The notes: a model not told the origin generated them from the sequence alone. Shown: positions 1 to 11,179, counted from the first letter of the stretch. The stretch is 64,000 nucleotides of DNA from Hysterangium stoloniferum (GCA_015178975.1 WHVD01000202.1:1-64000), one strand, 5' to 3'. A program made the numbers and translations.

Positions 1-330
1 CGCTCTCTCTCTCGCTCTCTCCCTGGCCATTCCCACCTGTCAACGGTACTTGTATCACCCATCTCCACTCTCCTCCAAGAGACCACGTCGTCGAGACCTG
101 TCCAACTTTCAATCTTACTGGGCCGCGAAACGACACCCTTAAGGCCTGAGTTAAGCAGCACCTGTGCAGGGATAGGTGCACTCGTTTCCCCCAAATACAA
201 TTTCTTTCAATGATTACCAACCTCTAAAATATAATCACTTTAGTGGCAAAACGTATGTATGCGAGGATTATTGGATTATTGGCGTTCACACAAGAAATGA
301 TGTCTGGCACGTACCACTCACCCACCACTA

Positions 331-926
331 TTTGTACCACCACCACCACCACCACCACTATTGCACCATTGCCACCACTACCACTATCGTCGTGCCACCA
401 CCACCACCACTATCACACCACCGCCACCACCACCACTACTACCACTATCGGATACCACCACCACCACCACCACCACTATCTTATCACTGCCACCACCGCC
501 ATTATACTGCCACTACCACCACCACTATCGTGTACCACCACCACCACCACTACCACTATCCTACCACCACCACCACCACCACTATTGTACCACCACCACC
601 ACCACCACCACCACCACCACCACCACTACCACCACTCGCACACCACCACCACCACCACCACCACCACCACCACCACCACTACCGCCACTATCGCACCACC
701 ACCACTACCGCCACTATCGCACCGCCACCACCACCACCACCACCACCACCACCACCGCCACTACCGCCACTATATCGCGCCACCACTGCCACCACCACCA
801 CTATCCACTATCGTACCACCACCACCACTATATCGTGCCACCACTGCCACCACCACCACTATCGTACCACCACCACCACCACTGCCACCACCACCACCAC
901 TACCACACCACTACACCACTACCACT
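331..926. repeat. CAC/CCA trinucleotide satellite, left half
   Basis: Nearly pure (CAC)n with CTA, TCG, TGC and ATC interruptions. It keeps three frames open and creates spurious His-, Pro- and Thr-rich open frames, which are not genes. The same satellite resumes at 4831, so the Tc1/mariner element between them was inserted into it. Confidence 0.95.
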
Positions 927-927
927 A

Positions 928-967
928 AGATACAGGCTGTCAGGAACCAAAACCTTTATGTAAGCAA
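928..967 (+). repeat. Left terminal inverted repeat of the Tc1/mariner element
   Basis: Begins AGATACAGGCTGTCAGG. Its reverse complement is found at 4790-4828. TA at 926-927 lies just outside. Confidence 0.88.
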
Positions 968-1260
968 CAATGATGACAGCAACTCCTCCCCACCACATCT
1001 CTGTGAAACCATTCTGAGCTCTGGGAAAGGTGCCTAGGGTGTTTCTGATGAGTTCCTAGGAGTCAGAATCTCAATATCCTTCATGGTTCTTACACAGAAG
1101 ACCAAAACTTTGTTATTTGTTTTTCAACTCTAAATGTATTTTAGGACCGAAGCAAGCATTTTCACAATTGGTACATCACAGATTTGGCCGCTTACTAACA
1201 CAATCATGTGATATATAAGCGCTGGCAGAAACCAATGAACAAGGGCAAAACAGACAGAAA

Positions 1261-4200
1261 ATGCCCAGGAAAACAAGGGCAGACCGTGCTCGAGCTGAAA
1301 ATCTACACAAATTCACAAAAAAGGTATCTGTTGACGCAGTTCCAGATGAGGAACCATCCCTGCAGCTCTTCCACACCCAGAATCACACGACACTTCAAAC
1401 ATGTGGACTTGTCACAATGGTGAAGTTGATCCTGAGCTCCGTGATATTAGTGGTGTCCTGAGAGACACAGCCATGGTGTTACGACCAGACGATCCCGCCA
1501 GACTCCGGGCACTAACTCGTACGCCCCCACGCACTACAAGCACCAATCGTCTGTTTATAGGATTTCCTGCCCGGACTCCGTTACGTCAAGACTCGTTACG
1601 TTCGACCTCATTAAGACACATATCAGTCACCGGACTTCCCCCGGACCCCGTCTCTGTCTATGTCCGTCTTCGTCCCACGCATCAGTCACCGGAACCCACT
1701 CAGAATCCTGTCACCGCTCTAATTGAGCCCCGTTCCCGTTTTAGTCAAATGACCTGTCACGATTTAGGACTCCACTCCCACTCCGTTTCCCGTTATGGGT
1801 TATGCTTTGTCACGATTCGGACTCCGCTCCGTTCCGTCCTGTTCCTAACACCAATTTGGTGTTTACTATTCCCGTTTTATGTTTCGCTCGTTTCGTCTCA
1901 TTATTACTGGATTCGGTATGTCATGCATTCCACGGTCTATATAAACTGGCAGATGTTGTACATACAATCCAGTCAGAAAATTAGCTTAGATTCCCCCCAG
2001 TAATCTAATACATTTTCCTCTCTAAACCCTACTCTTATCAGACGGCTCGCACTAGTCGGAGCCCACGGGCTCTGGCACATCTATCTCTCTCGACTATCTC
2101 AATTCACGACTCACGACTCACGACCTACAACTCACGACCCATGAACCCCCGCCCGGACTCCCCGGGATTCCCGTCCGCCTGTCTGAAATTGGACAACACG
2201 ATCTAGCGAGGGTGCAGCCTATAAGCTGAAGCCAAGTCCTACCGGATATTCCACAGGTTTCTCCAGAAACCCACCCTGTGTGTGTATCCTAACACATGGT
2301 TGATGATGAAGATGAGAGTTCTGAGTTAGGTTCAGAGGATGAGGAGGAGGGAGAGGTTCCTGAGATCCAGGAGATTTCGGCATTGGAATGGTTCTCATCC
2401 ACCCTGCAGAAGGCATATGATCTTGCACTTGCAGCAGAGAGGGAGCGAGAAAAGGGCAGAAAGAGGCTGAAACAATACCATGGCAATTCAACAAGAACAA
2501 AGCGACGTTTCCAGCTGATAGGTCGTGAGCTTGCAAGGAAAGGTTTCCACTCAGTGAAAGACTGGTTTCAGAAAACTTCTGCAGCCCCTCACTGCCTGGA
2601 TATTGAGCCAGATGCGATAGCACTGCTTCGACAGGAATCTGAGGAGCCCGAGTCTGAGAATGAAATCCAGCCAGGGGTGGTGGAGTCGGGTTTGTCGGAA
2701 GGTGAGAATGGATCCAAAACCACAATAGACTCATGGGCAGGTGAGCAGAAAGGCAATGACAAAAGCCTAGATCTGATGGAGAGAAATAGAAAACCAATGT
2801 TGCCAAGAGGTCATTGCTAGCATGTTGCAAGACTTGAGGAACGGGAAACGGCCTCATGATGACAGTGAAGATATGCAGGTGGATCGTGCCCTGAATATGC
2901 TAAACTACAAGAACTTTCCTGCACTCAACGTACACTGGCAACATTGACTATAAAAAGTAAAGACAGAAAAATTGATGTCTTCTTCCGGGCTCGCATTACA
3001 GCAATGGCTGGTACCTTGAACTTGTATCTTGACTCTGAGCTGTCCTACACATGGAGACAGGCATCTTTAACAGTTTCAAAGTCACAAGGACAGGGGATAT
3101 ACCATGCAAGAACCATTCAAGAATGGATTCACCAGTTTATCAGCTCTGGGAAGCTCCCGGTTCATCGTTACAAAGGATCATGCTCTAGTATCCTTGCAGA
3201 TGAAGATATTTCACTTGAAATTCAACTGCAACTTGCCAAACGTGCCAAGAATACATTCATTAAAGCTGCAGATGTTGTTGAGGTGGTGACTAGCAAAGAA
3301 ATCCAGGACCTACTGTCAGCAGCAGGAATTGAGAAGCATCAAATATTAGAACGTACTGGGCGGCAGTGGTTGAAACAATTTGGATGGTGTTACTCACAGA
3401 AGAAGAAAGGGTTGTACATTGATGGTCATGAAAGGGAGGATGTTGTTGCCTATCGTCAACAGTTTGTCATGCATTTTTTGACTCAATACACACCTCGGAT
3501 GTATACATGGGACCATGATGGCAATGAAACAAAACCGATTGGTGGCTTTCCTGTGCCCAGGAATCAACCATTCCGACTCATCCCTGTAACTCACGATGAG
3601 TCCACATTTTTCGCAAATGATGGGAGAAAGGCGAGATGGGTTCATACAAATGAAAAAGCAAAGCCTGAAAGGAAAGGTGATGGGACATCAATCATGATCT
3701 CTGATTTTTTGACATCGGAGTGGGGCCGTTTGATGAGCAAGGATGGAACTGAGTGCGTTATCTAATTATCTAATTATGATTGTATCTTATTACCTACTGC
3801 AAGAGAGGCTCGTGTCATTTTCAAGGCTGGGAAAAATCGTGATGGCTACTTTGATGCAGATGATCTCTTGAAGCAAGTTGACAAGGCTATTGACATTTTT
3901 GAAGACCGTACATCTGGATTTGCAACTGGATTGTTTCTCTTTGATAATGCTCCGAGTCATCAAAAACGTGCGCCAGATGCAATTTCAGCCCACAGAATGC
4001 CCAAGAACCCAAATAATGGATGGACACATCATAAAGATGGTCCCTGCATGCGACCAACTGTGCTTTCAAATGGGCAAATTCAAGAATTTTATTTTCCAAT
4101 TGATCATCCCCAATACCCTGGCTATTTTAAGGGCATGGAGCAGATCATCCGGGAGCGTGGACTTTGGCCTATGACAGGGAATCTTCTGGCTCAATGTGAG

Positions 4201-4684
4201 GGCTTCAAATGCGAATCTGGGCAGACAGATTGTTGCTGCCGGCGACTTCTATTTACTCAGCCTGATTTCATTGCACAGAAGTCACAACTTGAAGAGCTCA
4301 TCACCTTGAGGGGGCACATTTGCGATTTCTATCCAAAATATCATTGTGAGTTAAATTTCATTGAGCAATATTGGGGTGCTGTCAAGTTTCGCTTTCGTGG
4401 CTTCCACACCCAGCCAGCAACCATCAATGAAATGGAAAAGAGGGTGCTGGAGTGTTTGGATAGCATTCCCTTGCTTCAAATTCAACGGTGAGCATTACTT
4501 TGTGGCCAATGGATTACTCTAAGTTGCATGTAGATATGCCAACCGAGCTGCACGATTTATTGATGGTTATTCAAAGGGCCTGACTGGTGCGGAGGCCATG
4601 TGGGCTAATCGGAAATATTGGGGACATTGTGTCCTTCCTTCAGACATTATGAATGAAGTTAAAAGATCTATTTCAACATTGTAA
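1261..4684 (+). pseudogene. DDE transposase of the Tc1/mariner element, split by an LTR
   Basis: The N-terminal part starts near 1261 (MPRKTRADRARAE), is cut by the LTR at 1477-2294 and continues from 2295 in an acidic region (about 2296-2820). The catalytic part runs from about 2944. HDEST (near 3592), FDNAPSH (near 3942) and LNFIEQYWG (near 4362) give the D, D and E of the IS630/Tc1 catalytic core, with a longer second spacer than classical mariner. Two clean GT-AG introns are visible: 3752-3801 and 4488-4533. The frame changes between the N-terminal pieces and around 2820-2950, by further introns or indels. The end is the TAA at 4682-4684. It is probably inactive because of the LTR, but the catalytic half is well preserved. 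Confidence 0.8.
1477..2294 (+). mobile_element. Solo LTR, family A
   Basis: An 818-bp LTR beginning TGTTACGACC and ending TATCCTAACA, with perfect 5-bp target duplications CATGG at 1472-1476 and 2295-2299. A TATATAAA box lies at 1938-1945. No internal retrotransposon sequence accompanies it, so it is a solo LTR left by recombination. A second partial copy in opposite orientation starts at 63772. Its 3' part shares a CATAAGCTGAAGCC-like block with family B (11870-12564). Confidence 0.9.
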
Positions 4685-4789
4685 TTAGTTTATTGTAATA
4701 CACAACAATATACTCTGCCAGCCTCGGCCCTCCTCCAACTTCTGAAAATTTTCGTCACCTCAGTTTGGCCACTAACCTTAACCCTAACA

Positions 4790-4828
4790 TGCTTACGTAA
4801 AGGTGTTGGTTCCTGACAGCCCATATCT
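4790..4828 (-). repeat. Right terminal inverted repeat of the Tc1/mariner element
   Basis: Reads TTCCTGACAGCCCATATCT at its outer end, the inverse of 928-967. TA at 4829-4830 lies just outside. Confidence 0.88.
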
Positions 4829-4830
4829 TA

Positions 4831-5302
4831 CCACACCACTACACCACCACCACTGCCGCCACCACTACCACTATCATACCACCACCACCACCACCACTAC
4901 CACTATCGTGTACCACCACCACCACCACCACCACTACCACACCACTACCACTATCATACCACTACCGCCACTCGCTCATCACCACCACCACCACCACTAC
5001 CACCACTATCGCACCACCACTGCCACCACCACCACTACCACCACTATCGCGCCACTGCCGCCACCACCACCACCACCACTATCGCGCCGCTGCCGCCATC
5101 ACCACCACCGCCACCACCACCACCACCACCATTATCACACCACCACCACCATTATCACACCACCACCACTATTATCACACCACCACCACCATTATCACAC
5201 CACCACCACCATTATCACACCACCACCACCATTATCACACCACCACCACCATTATCACACCACCACCACCATTATCACACCACCACCACCACTATCGTGG
5301 AA
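4831..5302. repeat. CAC/CCA trinucleotide satellite, right half
   Basis: Continuation of the satellite at 331-926. Its right end is a homogeneous run of about ten 18-bp units of the form ACCACCACCATTATCACA (about 5125-5290), that is, a higher-order array. It has no coding content. Confidence 0.93.
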
Positions 5303-6115
5303 GCAAAACAATGTCTGGCCTGTAACACCTGGCACCCCGTAACACCCCGCCCGCCCACCACTAACGATGTCCACCACCACCATTGCCAAACCAAGTGATG
5401 TCCGCGGCACGTAACACCCCGCCCACCCACCACTATCACTACCACTACCACTATCACTATCGCCAAAACGATGTCCTCAAACGAAAATGGCATGTCCCAC
5501 GTCTCGCCTGGTCCGTGTTCGGGGCTAAATACAGTATGTCAAACAAAAATGACATGTCCAACCAGTCAGTCAAATGCTAATGACCAAAGCCCTCAGGGTC
5601 TCTGTTACTCTCGTCAGAGGATCTCGAATGTACAATACAAACTCCGTTGCTTCTCTCCATCACCTTGGAGCCTGACACACACGCTATATTTCACAGGATG
5701 GATGTTGACATATATGGATGAGCCCGGCAGAAATGATGCTTTTTAGATGCAAGCCCTCACCATATCACAGGATCTTTGCACACCTCCAGCACCTATACCA
5801 TGAACATTTATCATACTACTGTGTCCCCCTCCCTTCCTACCTTTTGATTCATGTCTGTGTGAGACCCATCTTCAAAATCCTTGCCAAACCTGCACGCATC
5901 ATTGCACACAATTTTGCTTGAAGAAGATACAGCGTTGTGTAATTAATATAGATTGGATGTACATATCTTAGACTATAATATATATATCAATTGATATTAC
6001 CACTTTGAAAAGCGCCTTCTACCATTGTCTCAGGGATGAGTTTGTTGAGTGACAAGGGTAAGGTTTGCCTCCATTTTCTCAACTTTTGTAACTTTTGATA
6101 ACTTTTGTCCAAGGG
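5303..6115. other. Non-coding stretch before the Crypton
   Basis: A short duplicated GTAACACCCCGCC segment occurs near 5338 and 5410, followed by mixed unique sequence that becomes AT-rich by 5940-6000. No gene recognised. Part of it may be the 5' flank of the Crypton. Confidence 0.5.
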
Positions 6116-8475
6116 ATGTCCCCAATGAAGAAATGTGGTGGCCATTCTATTATCACAAAACACAAGCCAAAGCCAAAGCCAAAGCCAAAGCCGGCAAGAC
6201 TGACCGTCGCTGAGTTGAAAATGGCCAAAGATGTCTCGATAAAAAAGCACGGATTCACGAAAAGTACAAACATCAAATATGACCAACAGCTCCGTGAGGC
6301 AAGAACATGGTTGAAGGAGCTGGTGGAAACAGAGCAATTCCCCACAATTCCTTTAGGGGCAGATGAACTTGACAGTTTTGACTGGATGCCGGGAGAGCTA
6401 GAAGGTGCATTCAACAACATACCAACTCGGGCTTCACCTTGGGTTCTTGGGTTGTTTATCGCATACAAGTGCTTCACCCAGAAGACTAAAGTGACAACAG
6501 CATGGCAGATACATGCAGCATTCAAACAGGTGTGGGAAACTGTGTATGTAAATAAAAATTACTAGTGTCTTCTGTGTATTATCACTGATGTTGTATGGTA
6601 TATATAATTAGGGACCCTAATGGAAGATAGTCTGGCCCCTGGTGATGGGATCACGAGAAAGGGACTGGTTGTGGCAATCCAGCCAATTCTCAAGAAGTTG
6701 AATGCACAATTGATGCCATCAAATGCTGTGATGGAAATGAGGGGAGCCATTCACACTCTGCAGTGATTATGAAACAGGATATGGACAGAATGGTTCAATG
6801 GTCAAATAAGCTTTGTCCAGATTCAAGGCTAGAAGAACTTGGAAAGCTATCCCCGGGAGAATACTGGAAGCAACTTCCTTTTGCTGTCAAGCACTTTATG
6901 ATGCATGCATTTGCTACAAGTGAATTCACCCTATGGACCCGGTGCATCTTTTGCAGCTACTGATTGAAGTGAAGTGCCAGAGTTTGACTATTTAATTTAT
7001 TTCAGGAATTTTGAACTTGCCAAGCTACAGTATAAACATCTCACCCTGGACCTCAAGACAAATGATGATTACAGATATGCCCATTTCAAGGTCTCTTTAC
7101 TCGATAGGAAGAACTGGGCTCACCATCAAACCAGAGATGAAATTATACATGGTTAGTTCTCTCTCTTTTTTTGGCTTTCATTTTGAAATGAATATATCAA
7201 TAGGGCATGAATACCAGATATATGAACAGCCAGAGAATCCGAACATCGACATGTATTTCCATTTTCTTCGGTGGCTCAAATTTTCCAAACAATTCATTTA
7301 CCACCATCCACTAGAAGTGGATGACTACATTTTTCCTGCAATAGGCTCCAATGGAATTGAGACCCCCATTCCCCATGATACCATTCAAAAATGGCTTGAC
7401 GAGTTTGTTGGGGCATGTGAGATTAATTTGGGTCAAGGCCGGCTGACGACACACTGTTTTCACTGAGGTGGAGCACAGTATCGTTTTATGTACGCACACT
7501 TTGGGAAGCAATGGAGTCTGGCAGTCATTCGGTGGTGGGGAGGATGGGCTGAAGGAGAACATGTACGTCCTCTTAATGGTTTTGTGGCACAGATATCTAA
7601 CTAAATCCTAACTAAACTAACCCCTCCCCCTAAACCCCCCCCCCCCCCCCACCCACAATAATCACAGCGGGACATGCTGATTCGGTACCTGCTGGACGAA
7701 CTCCATCACTATGAAGAATCTCACAGTGATGCCCTCCGGCCGATCTCTCATGAAGCTGACAGGTCGTTTCTCAGTGAACACATCGAGATGTGGCCGCCTT
7801 CGAAACTCAAGCTATGTGAAATGATGGTGGCACAGACGAAGGCACTCGAGGAAAGGATCCTTGCCTCTTTAACTGCTGCTGCTGTTGGTAACACCGCCAT
7901 CTTTGCTGCTTTGGGTGACAGGAACACTGACGACCCAGGAGGGGTGGACTATGCTGGCCCACACTCTCAACCATCCCAAACGACACCGAGGGAGATGGAT
8001 GAGATCGATACGGATATGAACGCAGGCCCTGCTGTGCTCACCTTGCCGGAAAACCACAAGCTGTGTATCCCATCAATCGCATGGAAAGGCCCGCTAAATC
8101 TACACTGGAAGCAGATAATCCACGATTGGGAATGCGCCGATCCACCCTGTGGCCACTACATCCCACTCAAGGATTGGGATCCCGAATGGCTGAGAGGGGA
8201 GAATCGGATAATGTTCGGCGTGAAGTATCACCAAAGGAAGCTGGTCGCGATCGAGTACATCGACAGGTGAGTCCTCACGCATCATTTATCTGTCCGTTGA
8301 TTTCTCAATTCTCGATTCACATTCGCACCATTGCAGATGTCAGCGAGATGAGATGGTCTTTCTCACTAAATGGCCAGCTGCCCGTGAAGGTCCAAAAAGA
8401 TTGCTCAAAGCAATCACAGATGATCTGAAGGACAGGAAGCTCATCAAATCACGAAGGGGTCACAAGTTTAAATGA
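6116..8475 (+). pseudogene. Crypton DNA transposon: tyrosine recombinase with GCR1_C domain
   Basis: The gene starts at ATG 6116 with an N-terminal SAM-like core-binding region (6200-6540). It continues through 6614-6760 and 6763-6960 to a tyrosine recombinase catalytic region (7009-7562, RWWGGWA near 7530) and the tyrosine segment LIRYLLDELHHYE (from 7677). The C-terminus (about 8080-8475) is a GCR1_C-type DNA-binding domain, from WKQIIHDW through FGVKYH to the TGA at 8473-8475. This YR plus GCR1_C layout is that of Cryptons. Clear introns lie at about 6972-7008, 7151-7209, 7563-7667 and 8267-8336; the first junction (about 6530-6611) is unclear. Defects: a frame change near 6760, and the HxxR box reads H-C-F-H followed by TGA (7464-7466). 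It is therefore inactive. Termini were not resolved. Confidence 0.8.
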
Positions 8476-8533
8476 TAAAGATAAAATAAATAAATTTAAC
8501 ATTGCACGCAAAACGATGATGACGATGACACGA

Positions 8534-8765
8534 TACGCCACAACAACACAATACGCCACAACAACACAATACGCCACAACAACACAATACACCACAACAA
8601 CACAATACGCCACAACAACACAATACGCCACAACAACACAATACACCACAACAACACAATACGCCACAACAACACAATACACCACAACAACACAATACGC
8701 CACAACAACACAATACACCACAACAACACAATACGCCACAACAACACAATATGCCACAACAACAC
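8534..8765. repeat. 18-bp minisatellite, about 13 copies
   Basis: Unit TACGCCACAACAACACAA, with a TACACC variant at units 4, 7, 9 and 11 and TATGCC in the last. It begins about 60 bp after the Crypton stop codon. The open frames it makes on both strands are artefacts. Confidence 0.95.
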
Positions 8766-9200
8766 CACCCACCACCCACCACCCACCACCACTACTACCA
8801 CCCAGACTGTACATTTCAACCATCATTTTATATACTAAGTTGTTTCAGTCTCAGTCTCAATGTTATACACACTCAAAAAGTTGTCCCCAAGTCGCGCGAA
8901 AGACTCACTTTAGATACACACACAAACAATCATTTTTTTTTTTCATTATGTACAAGAAGAAAGAGAGAGAAAGAGAGAGACGAACACCATTGATAACATA
9001 GCAAGGAAGGCAGGGGAAAGCCAGGGGGTGCAGATCACCACTCTAAGGCGCCAGCAGGAGGAGGAAGAGAAAAAGGGGAGGAAGAGATTCAGTAAAATGC
9101 TGGCTGGCTGGCTGGCTGGTTGGCTGGCTGGCTGGCAGACGGAAAGGGGGGGGAGACTCTCCAAACGAGCTCGGGTTCTCTCTCTCTCTCTCTCTGGGTG
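8766..9200. other. Non-coding stretch with simple repeats
   Basis: Contains CCACCCA repeats (8766-8800), an AGAG-rich run (8958-8980), a CTGG tetranucleotide array (9100-9134) and a CT run (9177-9194). No gene recognised. Confidence 0.6.
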
Positions 9201-9204
9201 TGAT

Positions 9205-9840
9205 TGAACCGAGAGCGAGAGATTCATGTCATTGTCATTGTCATTGTCATCATCATCATCATTGTAGCATCTGTTGAGAACCGCTGGGGAATCAGAGGAA
9301 GGGGTCGTTGGCGTGCAGGAGGTGGGGGTCACTTTATCATGTGGAGTATCAGTATCGGTGAACCGAGAGTAAGAGATTCATGTCGTCATTGTCATCGTCG
9401 TCATCATCGTAGCATCATCATTGATCGTAGCATTGGTTGAGAACTGCTGGGGATCAGAGGAAGTGGTCGCCGGTGTCATGCAGGAGTGGGGGGTGTCAGG
9501 AATCGGACCTAAGGTCGTGCAAGGGATAACACACGAAACCAAGTCAATAAACAGGATAGAGTATCTACATGCTCTATCTACCTCTATATACCCCTGAGGG
9601 CGTAGGATAATCTATCAATAGTCCATCGGCTATCTACTAGATCGAGGTACCATCGATGAGATCCATCGATGACGGCGTCTATCACATACATGGCGGAGCA
9701 TGCCATCGAACCTAAACCATATGTACTAAAGATATGTTCGCTAAGTGCAGCTGTCAAGCATGATGTAAACTACGTAGATAAGCGACGGGGACGACCCTAA
9801 GTTGTACCCTGACAGGGGGTCACTTTATCATGGGTGGAGT
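9205..9840. repeat. Tandem duplication of about 155 bp, second copy split by an LTR
   Basis: Copy 1 (about 9208-9360) and copy 2 (about 9361-9493 plus 9815-9840) share GAACCGAGAG, a GTCAT/ATC microsatellite, a GAGAACYGCTGGGG block and GGGGGTCACTTTATCATG. The LTR at 9494-9814 interrupts the second copy, so the duplication is older than the LTR insertion. Confidence 0.8.
9494..9814. mobile_element. Small solo LTR-like element (321 bp)
   Basis: Starts TGTCAGGAATC and ends TACCCTGACA, with GGGGG on both sides (9489-9493, 9815-9819) as a 5-bp target duplication. The terminal inverted similarity extends inward (ACCTAAGGTCGT against ACTTAGGGTCGT), longer than usual for an LTR, so a small TIR element is the alternative. 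Confidence 0.7.
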
Positions 9841-10199
9841 ATCGCCTGGTTATCACTAGGATGCCATACAGCTAGCAGGTCACGATCGGATATATACACT
9901 ATATATAAGTCAGTGACATACCAACACCACCATAAGGCCCACCCACTGTGCGGCACGATTGGGTCTGCATAAGCACCTTTTTTTGGTCTCAGTCTGGGAG
10001 GTTCAAAGAGTCCAATGGATGGCGGTTTTCTTATCTTAAAAATATCACCATCAATCCCATCAGTCGACACACCACCTTACCCCACCTTACCTTTCGAACC
10101 AAGGAGACCGGGAGCGAGAGGGGGGATTAAAAAAAGATGTGTGCACTTTGATAACACCTGGGGTGAGAGCGCGGTGTGTGCAGTGCGGGGGGTGAACAC
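9841..10199. other. Unassigned stretch
   Basis: Unique sequence with a short TATATACACTATATATA palindromic patch near 9890-9908. No gene or repeat family recognised. Confidence 0.5.
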
Positions 10200-10317
10200 C
10201 TGCGGTGTGCGGTGTGCGGTGCGCGGTGTGTGGTGCGCGGTGTGCGGTGCGCGGTGTGTGGTGCGCAGTGTGTGGTGCGCGGTGTGTGGTGCATGGTGTG
10301 CGGTGCATGGTGTGCGG
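10200..10317. repeat. 7-bp minisatellite (GYGYGGT)n
   Basis: About 16 heptamers of the type GTGCGGT, GCGCGGT and GTGTGGT. The translated Cys/Val/Arg-rich frames have no coding meaning. Confidence 0.85.
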
Positions 10318-10437
10318 CTGGCCAGTGGTGGTGTGCAGTTGGTGGGTGGTGTGGTGGTGGTGTTGTGTGTCTGTCTGTCTGTCTGTTGGGGCGATTGGGC
10401 CACTGCCGTGCACAAATCTGCATTACATATTTTCATT

Positions 10438-10675
10438 CATTTAATGACCTGGTTTCAAACGGTGGCGGCGGCGATGGTGGTCCGTGGTCCATGCTTCGTG
10501 CTTCGTGGGGTTTGGGGGTGGGGTGACGTGGGGTGGTTGGGTGGTGGTTGCTGGTGGGCGGCCGGTGGTGGTGTGCAGTCAGTGGGTGGTGTGGTGGTGG
10601 TGTTGTGTGTGTGTGTTGGGGCGATTGGGGGGCCACCATGCCCCATTTGTTCGTTTGAAACCAGGTCATGAAATG
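10438..10675. repeat. Segment flanked by a 24-bp inverted repeat
   Basis: 10438-10461 and 10652-10675 are inverse copies with one mismatch (core GACCTGGTTTCAAACG). The G/T-rich blocks around them (10315-10400, 10463-10640, 10676-10870) are also duplicates of each other, so the segment has been duplicated and partly inverted. Confidence 0.75.
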
Positions 10676-10702
10676 GCAGCGGTGATGGTGGTCCGTGGTC
10701 CA

Positions 10703-10786
10703 TGGTTCGTGGTTCGTGGTTCATGGTTCGTGGTTCGTGGTTCATGGTTCGTGGTTCGTGGTTCGTGGTTCGTGGTTCGTGGTTCG
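10703..10786. repeat. 7-bp minisatellite (TGGTTCG)n
   Basis: Twelve heptamers TGGTTCG/TGGTTCA in a row. Same period as the arrays at 10200 and 38721. Confidence 0.9.
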
Positions 10787-11038
10787 TGGGGTTGGGGGTG
10801 GGGTGAGGTGGGGTGGGGAGGTTGGGTGGTGGTTGGTGGTGGTGGGAGGGTGGTGGTTGGACTTGGCATGGTCAGGTCATGTGTGGTAACCGGCCGAGCG
10901 AGCCGGTGCGGCCCGCATCAGGGGGTGGGGCCAGGGGTGGTCCGGGGACCTGGCCCCCCTTTCCCCATGTCCCGCACCACCATAAATCTGGCGAAGTAAG
11001 TATCATGACTAGTGACTAATAGAATAATCCTTTACATA

Positions 11039-11132
11039 CCTCTTAGTGAGTGATAACTCCACTAAGAGGTTACGCATTTGGAGGTATAACTATATATAGT
11101 ATGCCTCGCATAGTGGGAACTATACAGTTCCC
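11039..11132. repeat. Two perfect short hairpins
   Basis: CCTCTTAGTG at 11039-11048 pairs with CACTAAGAGG at 11060-11069. GGGAACT at 11115-11121 pairs with AGTTCCC at 11126-11132. They lie just upstream of the copia remnant. Function unknown. Confidence 0.7.
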
Positions 11133-11179
11133 CAATATGTACTATGTTCCAGCTTACCAAATATGGCTTACATAATGCC

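Larger units (their letters stand above)
928..4828 (+). mobile_element. Tc1/mariner (IS630-like) DNA transposon, nearly full length
   Basis: The element is bounded by inverted terminal repeats: 928-967 and 4790-4828 match over about 40 bp with few differences, sharing the core CTGTCAGGAACC. It is flanked by TA on both sides (926-927, 4829-4830), the target duplication of the Tc1/mariner superfamily. Inside lies one split transposase gene on the plus strand (about 1261-4684) with an acidic N-terminal half and a DDE catalytic half. A solo LTR (1477-2294) has inserted into its 5' coding part. The element sits in CAC satellite DNA. Confidence 0.88.

Noticed and set aside
22-330. Possible gene at the window start
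   Set aside because: CT-rich simple sequence followed by unique DNA without a supported reading frame.
176-1037. Long His/Thr/Pro-rich open frames in three frames
   Set aside because: They are translations of the CAC satellite; open in all frames, with no other coding sign.
4803-5342. 179-codon frame in the second satellite block
   Set aside because: Same CAC repeat artefact.
8449-9001. Val/Cys-rich and Thr-rich frames of 100-160 codons
   Set aside because: Produced by the 18-bp minisatellite; open on both strands.
10015-10999. Cys-rich and His/Thr-rich frames of 100-220 codons
   Set aside because: Low-complexity G/T repeats on one strand read in several frames; no domain.
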